Source: Charina bottae | Lineage: Eukaryota > Chordata > Lepidosauria > Squamata > Charinaidae | DNA: 64,000 nt | Assembly: GCA_023362775.1 (NCBI GenBank) | Contig: JALMGJ010000011.1 | Location: forward strand, 20,324,001 to 20,388,000 | Direction of reading: 5' to 3' | Translations under genes and position numbers: made by a program | Notes under the pieces: generated by a model | What the model was told of the DNA's origin: nothing | What the model saw: the letters and a program-made list of their open reading frames with translations, nothing else | Databases searched by the model: none | In this document: in pieces, positions 21,072-32,313 of the stretch | Numbering within the stretch: the first letter of the stretch is position 1 | How the letters are laid out: every line of letters begins with the position of its first letter

Positions 21072-21605
21072 TTAGGTTTTCCTTGGTGCTTTTCTGGATT
21101 GTGGAGATTTGGGGGCGGGTTTTGGATGGGGGAATTTCACTGGTGGGGGTTTTCTCCATGGTTTCAAAAGGGCGGTGGCAACAGTCCTAGGTTTCTCAGC
21201 TAGTCTGGATGCAGTCAAAGTCTTTTTAGTAGCCTCTTGAGTCTCCAAGCCTGGGACACTGCATTGTTCCACCCTTGTTTTCTTCCATGGTGCTTGGGAA
21301 GTGATGCTGGTCACACCAGGCTCCTTGGCAGCAATTGGATTGCCTGATCTTATGGGTTCAGCTGTTTCCAAAAAGCCCGCTCTGGCTGAAGGAGTCTGTG
21401 GCTTGTTCATTGATTTTTGGGGCTGTGAGGATGGAGGAAAGTCTTCTTTCTTTACCACCACAGTAGCTGCTTCCTTGGAGTTTCCATGTAGCCTTGGCAT
21501 GCCGGGCGTGCTGACCATCTCCTCCTCCTGCAACGCAACACTTTTTCTTGATTGAGCAACCACACCTGAGATTGTGACACGTTTGGAAGTTTGGGGAGAC
21601 GTGTG
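21072..21605 (-). CDS. GARIN5B: GARIN5B-like terminal exon
   Basis: Acceptor TTGATCTCTCACAG opens 177 codons in phase 0, ending RKAPRKT then TAA at 21074-21072. It is rich in Lys, Pro, Ser and Thr with no recognised domain. Confidence 0.8.
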   Translation of the reverse strand, partial: HTSPQTSKRVTISGVVAQSRKSVALQEEEMVSTPGMPRLHGNSKEAATVVVKKEDFPPSSQPQKSMNKPQTPSARAGFLETAEPIRSGNPIAAKEPGVTSITSQAPWKKTRVEQCSVPGLETQEATKKTLTASRLAEKPRTVATALLKPWRKPPPVKFPHPKPAPKSPQSRKAPRKT

Positions 21606-23862
21606 CTGTGAGAGATCAAACAGAGGAAGAGAAAGATGTGATGATTCACATTGGGGGAAATGAAGAAAACAGGATGGTGAGGGAGCAACACAAAAATCAA
21701 AGGAACCCAGAATGATGTAGGCTTCAAATTATGAAAAGTAGTCAATGAATTAGGGGATAATGGCCCAATGCCCAGCATCCTTCTCCATCCTTTAGACTAG
21801 CCCCGCCTTTAGACCAGTACCTTAGTACCCGCCTTGCTTTTTGATTTCTTCAGTCTCTCCACCGATGAGGACAGGACACTATAGAGGGTTATAAATTTAA
21901 GGCTGCTTTTTCGTTTAGCTGCAAAACAAATGAAACAAATGTCAAATCTAAGGCTCCCAGCTGAAATGGCACAAGCTAGGATGGGCAAATCTGTCAATGT
22001 CATTTTCTCTCCGTTTTTCATTTTTACAAACTGGTCATATTAGTCTCGATTCACTGTGTTTCTCAATTGCATGCAGACTTTTCTCTAATATACCTTTGAA
22101 AAAAATTGCAAACTGCTTTGCTAAATTTGGAGGAGTGCAAATTTGGAATCATAGCCAAGTCCTGCGCCTTAGTTCAATGACTTCATTAACTCCAGAAAGG
22201 GATGCTCTGCAGGATCATGGATAACTCATACTGATATTGGTAATTTTACTGAAATTTCCTCCTACCTGTGTTTATTATAGTTTTCCGTCTGTTCTTGGGC
22301 TCAGGTACCTGGCTTCTGGTAAGACAGAGGTTAAATTAGACAAATTTAAGGAACTCAAAATAATCATGTGTTGAAAGAGCCCTCTAGATCTCAATTCTTA
22401 TTGGTTTTGCCTGCATAATTCTTAAGCTAAGCAAGCAAATTTTAAAAGTCAAAATGCATCCATCAAAAGCCCTCAAAACGTGGTTTTTTTCATCAGACCT
22501 GGGGATCCCCTGGCAGCAGGGAGCCCACGCGTTGGTTGCACCACGTATCACATCTTAATTCTTGCAATCTTGTTTTATTTATGTTAATAATTTAATTGTT
22601 TTTACAGGTTTTTATATTCTGTTTTCATGGTTGGCTTTATTGTATGCCGCCCAGAGTCACCTTGTGTGAGATGGGCAGCCATATAAATTTGATAGAGAAA
22701 TAAATAAATAAAATCATTCAAAAATGCTTAATCTGTCTTTAATATTAGAATCCTGGGGGCAATATGTTTTAAAAATAAATCTATGGTAGAAGTAAGAATC
22801 ACAAACTTGCCAACTCTCATCCATACCTGGCGGTTTCAAAAGGGTTTAATTTGCAGCCAGAATGCCTCATCTTGTCTAGAATGCTTAACTTACAACTGCT
22901 CATATTTCAGATATGTTAACATTTGGATGGTAGAGGCAATGATAAGCAAAGACTGAAATAAAATAAACAGTTGGAAGGAACAAGGGTCTCTACAAACTGG
23001 GTTTTCCATTTTCAGACAACACAGAGGAAGGTCAAGGGCGGAAACTTCAGTAGGAACACCTGATAGAATTTTGCATTGTACGGTTGCATTGTGTTTTGGG
23101 GGTTGGTATAGTTGCAATGTTTAATCAGATATGCCCCTTTAAAAAATTAATATAGGTTCTTTAAAAATAGCAGATACGGGCACTATTATGGAAGAAACAT
23201 CCTTTTTTTCTGAACACAGGGGAAATACTTTTCTAAGATGGGACCAGCAGAATTATGAAGCATGTAGAGCAGGTTTTCTCAACCAGTTTCTGTGGAAGCC
23301 TAGGGTTCCACGAGAGGTCACTAGGGGTTCCCTGGGAGATCACGATTTATTTAAAAAAATATTTCAATTTCGGGCAACTTCACATTAAAGAGGTAAGTTT
23401 CATTCTTTATTTTTAGTTTAAGAACACTGTTAATGCATATACTCAGGCCTACACATGAAACGAATATAATAATTTTGTGACTTCCGGCCTATATTTGAGC
23501 CTGAATGTGCTGGAGTTCCCCGAGGCCTGAAAATATTTCAAGGGTTCCTCCAGGGTCAGAAGGTTGAGAAAGGCTGATGTAGAGAGTACCTAAACCCAAA
23601 TAAATTATTATTTCTCCTTCATATAGATACAGATATAACCAATTAATTAGTTCAAGCATACACAGAATTAATCAACTATGATTTATTTAATCCGGGGGGC
23701 TGTCCCTGTCCCTGTCATCTACCTGCAACATAGAAATTCTTGGCTTCTTCAAAGCTTTCTTTTTCAGAGCAAGACTAATGTACCTGATGAGGACATGTGC
23801 GAGAAGCATAGAGTGGACAATTTGGGGAACAGTTCTTTTACCTTGCCCAACCTTCCTCTATC

Positions 23863-23897
<35 letters not shown>

Positions 23898-26800
23898 CAT
23901 CCATCCATCCATCCATCCATCCATCCATCCATCCATTTCTAATGTCTAAAGCATCCGATTCCATAATGACTGCATCTGATTCCATAATGACTGTGTATGG
24001 TATACAATATTAAAAAGAACAGAAAAATTATAACCTGTGATGGAATGTGTTCCTGAAGGAGGGGGTGATGTGGTGCATTCCAGCACAGATACTGTTTCCC
24101 AGGGGGAGAGAGCATTCCAGACTGATAAGAGACTTCACAGCCCAGACTCTGTTGCTGGGAAGGTTAAGAAGTTCAAGGCAACCCCTCCCTAGAGCCCTTT
24201 GGAGTTATTTCCCTTAGCTTAGTGTAGGTAGCCTCAGTCTGGCAAGATTCTGTCCATAGGGTAAGAACAATAAAGAAACTAGAGCTGGAAACCCTTCTCA
24301 GTGTGGTTCTTGTCCTCGATCCCTTGACATCACCACCACTATCACCACCAAATTAAAAAAAAAGAGGTCCAGAGAGAGCAATAAAAACATAACCTTCAAC
24401 CTCATATTCCCAAAAGGGGAATATGAGCACACTCTCTAACCCAAACCCTGGGGGAAGCCCTGGGGGAAGATCCAGGTCTTCAAGGCTCCCTTGAACAAGG
24501 TCAGGATAGGACCTTTTTGACTCTCTGGGGGGACGCTGTTCCAGAGGGCAGGCGTGATGACAGAGAAGGACCACTTTCTGGTGGCAGTGTTTAACCAATG
24601 GGACCTGAAGCATTCTGACTGTCCAAACATATAAGATGGGCAGACACCACAGGAGATAGAAGGTCCCTCAAATAACCAAGTCCTATGCCAAGACTGTGTA
24701 CATCTCACTTTGAATCAACATACCTGGGCATTTCCTTTTTCCCTCCGGCCTTACTTGGCTCTTTGTGGGATTTATTTGCACTGGATAGTTTGTTTGGGGG
24801 ATTGCTCAAACCTGGGTCAACTGCCGCAGAGGGCCCCACGGCCACTGTCTTCCAAGTGACTTGAGAAGTCCCCACTGCTGTTGACATGGTGACTCTGCGA
24901 ACTTGCTGCCCACTTTCCTTCTCCTGAGAAGTGGGATGTCCCCTTTCTGGGGAAAAGTTTGAAAAAGACTCTGGCTTGTTCCTCACCACCTTGCTTGGCT
25001 TCCCAGAATATGCATCATTTCTCCTGCTCTGGTTCTGATTAGCTAGATGAAAAGGAGCCACTGCAATGCTTTCAGATCCCACTTTTGGTTTCCTTTGGAC
25101 TTCCTTAGATGGATCATCTGCCACCAACATAGGACTTGCCTTTAGTTCAGCTCTGGCTGCAGGTTGATTGTGTTTTGGTGACTGGCTCTGGATGGCTGGT
25201 CCTTCTTTTCTTTGGGATGGAGGTCCAGGTGACTTTGATGGGCCGGGACTGCTGTCCCTTGATGTAGACTCCTTTTTCCAGATTGCCTTGGGACTCTGTT
25301 TTGATGAGGGTGTCATGGTGGTTCTTTGTAACAAACATATTTCTTTTTTACTTTTTTGAAGTGTGACTGGAATGGGATTAGAGTCAGATGATATTTCCGA
25401 TGAAGGGCACTTCTCTTTTTCAAGATTGGGATGCCTGACATTCTTCAGCTGACCTGCTGCTGCAGTAAGCTCAGTTGGTTGGGATATGAAGGCCCCAGGA
25501 TGCTTGAGTTCACCAGGGGACCATGCAGGAGAAGAGCGAGGAGAAGTCCATTTCAACGGGGACCGCTTCAATGGCTTAGCCTGAGCCTTTGCTGACTGCT
25601 TAGCTTCAGACGGCTTCTTCAGTTGAGGAGCTGAATGAGGAACCTGCTCTCTAGAAGGGGGTCCCTGTAATGGAAGAAAGGTCTAGTGTCATGGCATATG
25701 GGATAATGAGGACTGATTCCCAGGACACAGCAGATGTCAGATGCCATGTCCATACTGCTGCTTCTAAAGTTTTCTTGACATGCCCACTTTTAAGTGAACG
25801 AAGACAACTCCTTTTGGAATTCTTATTGGTTTGCCATTGATTCAGTCTCCTGGTTTGCCATTGGCTCCTTCCTAGGGCTGACAGACAGGGACTGGCCCAA
25901 GGTCACCCTGCCGGCTTTCATGCCTGAGGCGGGACTAGAACTCTCAGTCTCCTGGTTTGCCATTGGCTCCTTCCTTGGGCTGAGAGAGAGTGACTGGCCC
26001 AAGGTCTCCCAGCCGGCTTTCATGCCTAAGGCGGGACTAGAACTCTCAGTCTCCTGGTTTGCCATTGGCTCCTTCCTTGGGCTGAGAGAGAGTGACTGGC
26101 CCAAGGTCACCCAGCCGGCTTTCATGCCTAAGGCGGGACTAGAACTCACAGTCTCCTGGTTTCTAGCCCGTTGCTTAACCACTAGACCAAACTGGCTCTG
26201 GCTCATATTCCAATCCATTTCGAAGCACCAGGTACAGGGAACTCCACGTGACAGTTCTTCCTATAGCAAGGGAGGCAATGGTGGCTCTCCAGATGCCTTG
26301 GCCTGCAATTCTCATAATCCCCTACTATTTTTCATATTGGCTAGGGCTTTTGAGAGCTGGCGTTCCAACAGCTAGAGTCCAGTATAATAGTTAAGCAGCC
26401 AAAATTGGACTGAGAGATCAAGTCTTCACTTAACCAGGAGATCCCTTGGCAATTTTGACTAGTCACTCTTACTCAGCCAAACCTATTTCCCAAGGTAAAT
26501 CATCTAGAACTTTCAGAGAAAAGGCAAAAATAATCACAATAATGATAATGTATCAATTATTTTATCTATTGTGACACAGAATCTAGGCAGTATTTTTTGC
26601 TATAGTAAACCTAAAATTGATCTCTCAACAGTCTGCAATATACAACATAATGAAGAAAAATGCTGGAATTATAAGGACTCATCAGCAAATTCTGCTTACC
26701 CCCCCAGCCACCCTCTTCGCCCAGAGCCATCACTCCATGAGGAAAAGTGTTGACTATTAAATCAGTGATTTAATTACACACAAAAGGCCTCAAGTTGGAC

Positions 26801-29800
26801 GATGTATGGCCCCCCCAGAGGTTGCAGGATTCCAGCTCTCCATAGCCTTTGCAAGCATAGCTATTGGTGAAAGTAATGGGCACTGCAGTCCAACAAAATC
26901 CAGGTGTGGGCATATATGTAATCTGTTTTTCATATAAACTAAAGGGATACATATGATTAAGGAGCCAGTTTGGTGTAGTGGTTAAGGCATCAGGCTAGAA
27001 ACCAGGAGACCATGAGTTCTAGTCCCACTTTAGGCACAAAGCCAACTGGGTGACCTTCGGCCAGCCACTCTCTCTTAGCCCTAGGAAGGAGGCAAGGGCA
27101 AACCACTTCTGAAAAGTTTTCTTGCCAAGAAAACTGCAGGGACTTGTCCAGAGTCAAAATTGACTCGAAGGCGCACGCACGTGTGCGCGCACACGCACAC
27201 ACATAATTAAAGAGATAGCAAGAAAGCTATTTAGGGAACGGTAATAAAATAAATAAAACAATGATTCATCAAAATGATATTGGGATAGCTGGGACCTTGG
27301 AGAGGCCAGGCCAGGACTGTGACACTCCAGATGTTATTAAACACCCAACAGCCTAGGAGCATAGCCAATGATAAGGAATCCTGAGAGTTGTTCAACAACA
27401 TCTGGAGGGCAGCAGCCAGCCATTGCTAAGCTATGAGGCTTTGTTGTTTATTCGTTCAGTCGTTTCCGACTCTTCGTGACTTCATGGACCAGCCCACGCC
27501 AGAGCTTCCCGTCGGCCGTCACCATCCCCAGCTCCCCCATGGTTGAGTCTGTCACCTCCAGAATATCATCCATCCCAAATTGTTTATTCTTTGGTATCTG
27601 CTTGACTCTCTACACAAATGAATTATGCAACTAAGATTATTGGTTGCCCTAATTTGTGTGCTGACTGGATCAATAGAAAGTATGTTTCAATTAGTAGGTT
27701 GGAATCTCTACAGCTGAAAAGAAGGTGACACCATTGTCATACTGAATGATGTGAAAATGCTTTACAAAGCTTCAGCTGCAGATTCAGGAACCAGAACTGC
27801 AATCGGGAATGGCCAAAGGATTTGATCTCTCTGCAGCAAGACGTCTCAGAGGACGATAACTTACAGTATATCTCACTGCCAGGCCCTTTATTCCAGCCTG
27901 GTTTGCCAGTGAATTTCCCCACCACAATGTAACTCAAGCTTCCAAAGTCCTACTAAATTTTAAACTTTAGAAATATTTTGGAATTGATCAGTCTACCTGT
28001 TCAATTGCATTTTTCCCCTCATTTTTTCAAATGTATCACTTGATGACAAAAGGGTTGAAGGTGTATGTATTTTAATCAATTAGGGCTGTGTAAAACTTTG
28101 AAGGGGTATAAAACTTCAGCGATCCTTTGAGCAAAGCAACCCATTCTAACCTGTTAACAAGAAAGGATGGTTTGAGCGACCTTAAATATTTATTAAATAT
28201 TATCTTAACTTTTGCTATGGCCACTCTTTCTCCATTCAGCCCCATCTCTTTCTCCTAAGGCTACCTACTTTTAGAATACAAACTCTGTCATGCCATCCAT
28301 GATGGAATTGGAGACCATTGGCCCAAAACAGATTATCCATATCTGGTTAAATGGAACAATACAGATGGAGAGCAGAAGCAAGAAAGAAGATATTTCTGTG
28401 AGGAGGAATGAATGAGATAGCGCTGATGTGTACATGGCACAGTGAAGGCGAGAATGTGGCAATGTCTGACACTGAGAGGGGGTAAGAGGAAGACCAGATA
28501 AGAAGGTAGAAAAATGGACTGGCACACAGGGAAGGACCTAGATATGTTCCTTGGGTCAAGAGTACAGGTAGTCCTTGCTTAACAACCACAACTGGGACCG
28601 GAATTTTGGTTGCTAAGCGAAGTGGTCATTAAGCGAATCTGACCTGATTTTACGACCTTTTTTGCAGTGGTCGTTAAGCAGATCACCACAACCGTTAAGC
28701 AAACCATGTGTCCGTTAAGTGAATCACACGGTTCCCCATTGATTTTGCTTGCTGGAAGCTGGCCGGGAAGGTTGAAAATGGCAATCCCGTGACCACGGGA
28801 CACTGCGATGGTTGTAAATGAGAACCGGTTCCCAAGTGCCCAAATTGTGTTTGTGTGACTGCAGGGATGCTGTGGCGGTCATAAGTGTGAGGACTAGTCG
28901 CGAGTCGGTTTTTCCAGCACCGTCATAGGTCCGAACCATCGCTAAATGAATGGTTGTTAAGCAAGGACTACCTGTATCCAGCAAACTTCTGAGCATTCCT
29001 ATCCAGAACTTCTTTCTTGCATTTTTCAACTTTATCTCACCTTCGTGAGCTTAGGTTGCAGAGCATTACCCTTCCATACCGTGCAAAGCTCCGTTTTCTT
29101 TGAAGGGACGTTTTCTGGAGTCTTGATCTTTCCAGTGGCCACGTGCACCAGGTAAATGAGGCGCACCCAGCGCTCAAACAACAAATCCACCTCCCCTTCA
29201 CTGGCAGAGAGTTGCAGGTAATATCTCTGCCCGGTCGCCAGCTGCACTTTCAGCTGCCATTTCTTCAGATCACAAACAAAAATCTCCACCAGGTCCAGAG
29301 GGATCAACCTGTAGGCAAGGAAAAACTCAACATGGGAAACTCAAACTTTGGAGGGAGGCAGGGGAAGGTTGGGGGGGGGGGGGGGGCTGTACCAGTCTCA
29401 CCGAGTGATTTCTAATGCTCGAGACCTCTGCTTTTTATTCGCTGTTGCTTGTTTTTCCCGGGCAATAATCATCAGATCAGGAAGGAGCATCCTGGGACTG
29501 CTGGCTAAAATACCGATGGTGACTACATTGGGGTGTTTGTGGATGTTAACGAATTGGCCGTTTTTGGTCACCTGTATGGGGAGAAGAGAAGAGGGTGCCC
29601 TGAGATGCCACTCGGTACTTTTAGAAGCTGGATTTTAATGGTCTTACGATATTACTTAGGAATAGGCATCATTTTGTTACTAAATGAATGAATGAATAAA
29701 ATGAACATTTGTAACTGTGCTCCCTCCCAACCACTCACTCCCGAGCAATAAAATGCTGTTTGAGGGAAGGAAGGAAGGAATCAATCCAAGTCAGGGTTTC

Positions 29801-30300
29801 TCAACCTTAGCAACTTTAAGATGTGTGGACTTCAACTCCCAGAATTCCCCAGCCAGCCCAGCCTCCACACCTCTTAAAGTTGCTAAGGTTGAGAAACCCT
29901 GATCCAAGTAGGATGTGAGATCTGTTTGCCCCTGGCCCTATCAGCCGTCTGTTTGCTTGGCCCTCGAGCAGCTGGGTCAGGTGTGACTGCTGGTGAAATG
30001 CTTTGCCAGCCAGCACAATTCAAGCTATGGAACAGGTCCCTACGCATATCTGAGGGCCGCCTGTAACAGGAAACACAGCAGTGGTTTCTCCCTGCTGAAA
30101 AGCCCTGGTCATTCCTAGACAAAAACAGCACACCATCACCTGCAAAAAGTTGCTCTCAAAGATCTGTGCACCTCCAAACAGATCGTACTCTGGCATCTGC
30201 AGCAATTTCTGCAGTTTGCCAGGCGATGGTGACCAGCCCCGGAGAGCCTGTTCGTGGATGTCTTCTGGAGGGGCCCACCGTCTCCTTGTTCGTTCCCTTC
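21072..30300 (-). CDS. GARIN5B: GARIN/FAM71-family protein, GARIN5B-like (seven exons read)
   Basis: Coding exons 30300-30140, 29571-29402, 29308-29041, 25664-24724, 22315-22266, 21918-21821 and 21605-21072 join in frame to 739 aa plus a partial first codon. The GARIN domain (RAB2-interacting, Golgi and acrosome associated in mammals) spans the first three exons. Its marks are PEYDLFGGAQIFESNFLQ, GQFVNIHKHPNVVTIGI, LLPDLMIIAR, PLDLVEIFVCDLKKWQLKV, GQRYYLQL and FERWVRLIYLV. The rest is a long Ser/Pro/Lys-rich, probably disordered tail, mostly from one 941-nt exon. Length and a COX6B2 neighbour point to GARIN5B (FAM71E2) over the shorter paralogues. The first exon starts in phase 1 after a good acceptor, so a start-codon exon upstream is missing. 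Expression in male germ cells is known for mammalian relatives; here it is inference. Confidence 0.85.
21821..21918 (-). CDS. GARIN5B: GARIN5B-like exon 6 (in window)
   Basis: Acceptor TTTGTTTTGCAG, entry phase 1. It encodes KRKSSLKFITLYSVLSSSVE and KKSKSKAG. The donor is best read as AAG|GTACTG, since only that gives phase 0 for the last exon; an alternative GTACTA ten bases earlier would break the frame. Confidence 0.7.
22266..22315 (-). CDS. GARIN5B: GARIN5B-like exon 5 (small, in window)
   Basis: A 50-nt exon (acceptor CTGTCTTACCAG, donor GTAGGA) encodes SQVPEPKNRRKTIINT. It is the only candidate seen whose phases (2 in, 1 out) bridge its neighbours. Confidence 0.7.
22557..22715 (+). mobile_element. 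LINE 3' tail (CR1/L3-like)
   Basis: It carries the tail motif gccgcccagagtcacc...gatgggcagccatataaattt followed by AAATAAATAAATAAA. It is extremely 5'-truncated and lies in a GARIN-gene intron, antisense. Confidence 0.6.
23270..23576. mobile_element. hAT MITE with perfect TSD (family R)
   Basis: The ends CAGGTTTTCTCAACC and GGTTGAGAAAGGCTG lie between perfect 8-bp duplications atgtagag (23262-23269, 23577-23584). A second copy lies at 37562-37870, with about 300 bp of shared interior (ggttccacgagaggtcac, cgggcaacttcacatt). Confidence 0.85.
23864..23936. repeat. (CTAT)n-(CATC)n microsatellite
   Basis: About ten CTAT units pass into about eleven CATC units, then the sequence ends abruptly. 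Confidence 0.95.
24037..24331 (+). mobile_element. Candidate solo LTR
   Basis: It begins TGTGATGGAATGTG and ends CTTGACATCA. An AATAAA lies about 65 bp before the end. This fits a short LTR, but no target duplication was confirmed. It lies in the GARIN intron, antisense. Confidence 0.35.
24357..24700 (-). mobile_element. LINE 3' ORF fragment
   Basis: The minus strand encodes FSVITPALWNSVPPE and FKGALKTWIF, in two frames broken by a small indel. It matches the C-terminal LINE peptide also seen at 8001-8240 and 52883-53170. It abuts the donor of the large GARIN exon. Confidence 0.6.
24724..25664 (-). CDS. GARIN5B: GARIN5B-like large exon 4 (in window)
   Basis: A 941-nt exon runs from acceptor TTTCTTCCATTACAG to donor GTATGT. 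It is open throughout in the phase fixed by the previous exon and leaves in phase 2. It encodes about 313 residues of low-complexity Ser/Pro/Lys/Gln sequence (for example PGPSKSPGPPSQRKEGPAIQ). No ATG-initiated gene is needed to explain it. Confidence 0.85.
25829..26205 (-). repeat. 102-bp tandem repeat built from a SINE segment
   Basis: Three head-to-tail 102-bp units (starts near 25847, 25949 and 26051; remnant from 26153) are made of the middle of tRNA-SINE family 2, whose head follows at 26160-26205. The unit is a multiple of three, so long open frames of 34-residue repeats appear on both strands; these are not genes. Confidence 0.85.
26961..27200 (+). mobile_element. tRNA-derived SINE family 2
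   Basis: The tRNA-like head (gagccagtttggtgtagtgg, then ttctagtccc as B box) is followed by ggtgacctt-ggccagccactctctc and the 3' block ttttcttgccaagaaaactg. It ends in a CA-rich microsatellite. It is related to copies at 53724 and 62813. Confidence 0.7.
27434..27573 (-). mobile_element. BovB LINE 3' end
   Basis: The minus strand reads ATGATATTCTGGAGGTGAC, then AAGCTCTGGCGTGGGCTGGT, CCATGAAGTCACGAAGAGTC and GGAAACGACTGAACGAATAA. This is the well-known BovB 3' terminal segment. The copy is about 140 bp, 5'-truncated, in a GARIN intron. Confidence 0.8.
28565..28974. mobile_element. Tc1/mariner-like MITE
   Basis: The ends CAGGTAGTCCTTGC and GCAAGGACTACCTG are perfect inverted repeats between TA dinucleotides. 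The copy is full-length, about 410 bp. Confidence 0.75.
29041..29308 (-). CDS. GARIN5B: GARIN domain exon 3 (in window)
   Basis: Acceptor TTGCCTACAG and donor GTGAGA. It encodes the second half of the GARIN domain: LIPLDLVEIFVCDLKKW, LATGQRYYLQLSASEGEVDL and LFERWVRLIYLVH. It leaves in phase 0 into the disordered tail. Confidence 0.92.
29370..29387. repeat. Poly-G run
   Basis: A run of about 17 G on the plus strand lies about 20 bp from the donor of GARIN exon 2. On the transcript it is a poly-C run just inside the intron. Confidence 0.8.
29402..29571 (-). CDS. GARIN5B: GARIN domain exon 2 (in window)
   Basis: Acceptor TTCTCCCCATACAG and donor GTGAGA. It encodes VTKNGQFVNIHKHPNVVTIG and LLPDLMIIAREKQ, the most diagnostic GARIN/FAM71 motif. 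Exit phase is 2. Confidence 0.93.
29792..29901. mobile_element. Short palindromic hAT MITE with perfect TSD
   Basis: A 110-bp hairpin runs from CAGGGTTTCTCAACC to GGTTGAGAAACCCTG. Perfect 8-bp duplication atccaagt lies at 29784-29791 and 29902-29909. It is in the intron between GARIN exons 1 and 2. Confidence 0.9.
30140..30300 (-). CDS. GARIN5B: GARIN domain exon 1 (in window)
   Basis: Acceptor TTTGCTGCCTCCCAG, entry phase 1, 53 codons, donor GTGATG. It encodes WSPSPGKLQKLLQMPEYDLF and GAQIFESNFLQ, the start of the GARIN domain. The Met in LLQMPEYD is internal to a conserved motif and is probably not the start. Upstream, this frame stops at 30386-30384 without an ATG, so a further exon is expected. 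Confidence 0.88.
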
Positions 30301-30600
30301 CTGGGAGGCAGCAAAATAATAAGTAAAGAGAACAGTTGTGGAAACTGCTAGAAGAATCAGGGCCTGCAGGTTCACACCATTTTCAATTAGTCTGCAGGAC
30401 TGGGCATGTCGCTTGTAGGCCCTCAACACTGTCCTCATCCAGTTATTTGTCTCAAACTACAGATTGTAAACCTCTTGAGGCATGGGCCTGTACTCTTGTT
30501 CTTGAACACCGCAAGTCAAAGAGCCGCGTCATACATTTCCATGTTGTAATGGTATGTGGGAATGACCTTGGGAGACAGGAGGAAGAGCCTCAGCCTAGAC

Positions 30601-30959
30601 CAGGGGTCCCCAACCTGTGGGCTTAGGAAGTGGGCCGCGTTGCTCCTGCCTGCAAACCCCGCCCCCCGGTGCGTGCAATTACCCGGCCCCCAGTGTGCGC
30701 GATTGGCTCCTGCCTGCAAACCCCGCCCCCCGGTGTGCACGTGATTGGCTCCCACCTGCAAACCCCGCCCCCCGGTGTGCACGTGATTGGCTCCCACCTG
30801 CAAACCCCGCCCCCGGTGCACGTGATTGGCTCCCGCCTGCAAACCCCACCCCCTGGTGCGCGCGATTGGCTCTCGCCTGCAAACCCCACCCCACCCCGGT
30901 TCGTGGAAAAATTTTCTTCCACAACCGTTCCCTGGTGCCAAAAAGGTTGGGGACCACTG
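30601..30959. mobile_element. hAT element with CCAAT/GC-box minisatellite
   Basis: The ends CAGGGGTCCCCAACC and GGTTGGGGACCACTG lie between perfect 8-bp duplications gcctagac (30593-30600, 30960-30967). The interior (about 30650-30890) is five to six tandem units of roughly 42-55 bp. On the minus strand a typical unit carries a GC box (GGGGCGGGG), a CCAAT box (AGCCAATCA) and, in several units, CACGTG. It lies about 300 bp upstream of the first recognised GARIN exon. Confidence 0.85.
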
Positions 30960-30999
30960 GCCTAGACAATTGTAATGCAAAAGGCATCTCAGCCCACAG

Positions 31000-32313
31000 A
31001 AGGAAAAGGGATATGTGAAGCATTTCAGAAAGGACTCTCCCTATTTTGGGGAAAAGTAAAAATAAAGGAGGGGAGAAGTGCTTTCAGACCTGCAAGATTC
31101 TGTTACTATAACCTTACAATAAAGGTAGTGTTAGTACCCAGGGTTTGTGCTTCTTGTCTGGACTACCTCGAAGGACTGACACATGTCTAGTTGCTCAGAC
31201 GTAGGAGTCAATTTAATCTGATGAAAATATCTTTCCAGTCTCCAAACGTGGCTGCCTGCTGAGACCAGCCTCACAGTACCTCCAAATCCCCTAAGTGACC
31301 CTCACAGAACCCCCCCCTTTTAAATTTTGCTTAAGATTTAAATAAACAAAACTAAAACGCCCCAAATGTCATCAGATCTTTGTGTAATCATATGACATCT
31401 TCTGAAGTGTCAGGAAAAATTGCACAAGAGCCGTTGAGGCTCCGGGTATATAATTAAACAACATTACATTTTACTTAAATTTCAAATGAGGCTTTTTTCG
31501 GAGGGTTACCTCCAAAATATGCAAAGTGACCCAGCGAGGACCATCATTTGAGAAGGTGGCTGACCCATAGCGTTAGCTTCTGCCCACAAGCAAAACCGCA
31601 GCGTCCCAAGCCTTTCCCTTTAATCCCAAGAAACTCAACTCCCCTTCCGTCCCCAAGCATCTGGTCCCTCCCCGCAACCCAGCTCAAGAACCCAAGCATG
31701 TACATTTTTCCTACCTGGAGGATATGAGAACATAGCTAGGACTGAGTGGAGGTCATGGAGAAGTTATAATCCCTGCTTGTTTATCATGATACTGGAACAA
31801 CAGCATCCTGGGGGCCACAAAATTCTGGCTCATAATTCTGGGCGGGGCTGGGCCCCCCATGCGCTTTGGGGGTCCCAGTCTCTGTGCCCATTGAGGCCTC
31901 CTTTCCAGTTTCCCCATTTCCTAGCTGAAAGGCATCCCGGCCCTAGTGGAATGTCTGTCTGCCAATTATTTGTGCATTGTGACATCAGCCAAGAAAGCAG
32001 AGGCTGGGCTCCTGGATTGTTGGAGAGGAAAGGGAATCAGCAAAGGGTCAAAAGGGGGTACAAAACAGATGGGGGCTGGATGAATGCCGCTCTCCAGCTA
32101 GGAGGGCCATTCTTTGATGCCACAACTCACATATTTTTAGGTGCTGGAGCTCACAATCTGGAAACTATAAGCATTTGTCTCAGATCTAAACGGACGGCAG
32201 TATTGCAAGCAAAGTAGCTCTTCTGCCCGTTGGAAAAACGCAAATGATCCCTTAAGGTAAATTTCCTAATAGAGCTGCCAGACAATTCAGGCAATATTGT
32301 CACTGGAAAATAT
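31000..32313. other. Intergenic, nothing identified
   Basis: It lies between the hAT element and the L1 insertion. I see no conserved peptide, splice pair or element ends. A missing 5' exon of the GARIN gene could lie here, but none could be picked out. Confidence 0.3.

Noticed and set aside
25794..26375. 193-aa open frame with 34-residue repeats
   Set aside because: It is the 102-bp SINE-derived tandem repeat; the reverse strand is open too.
30516..31018. Several overlapping Cys/Pro- or Gly-rich frames
   Set aside because: They are products of the hAT minisatellite at 30601-30959.
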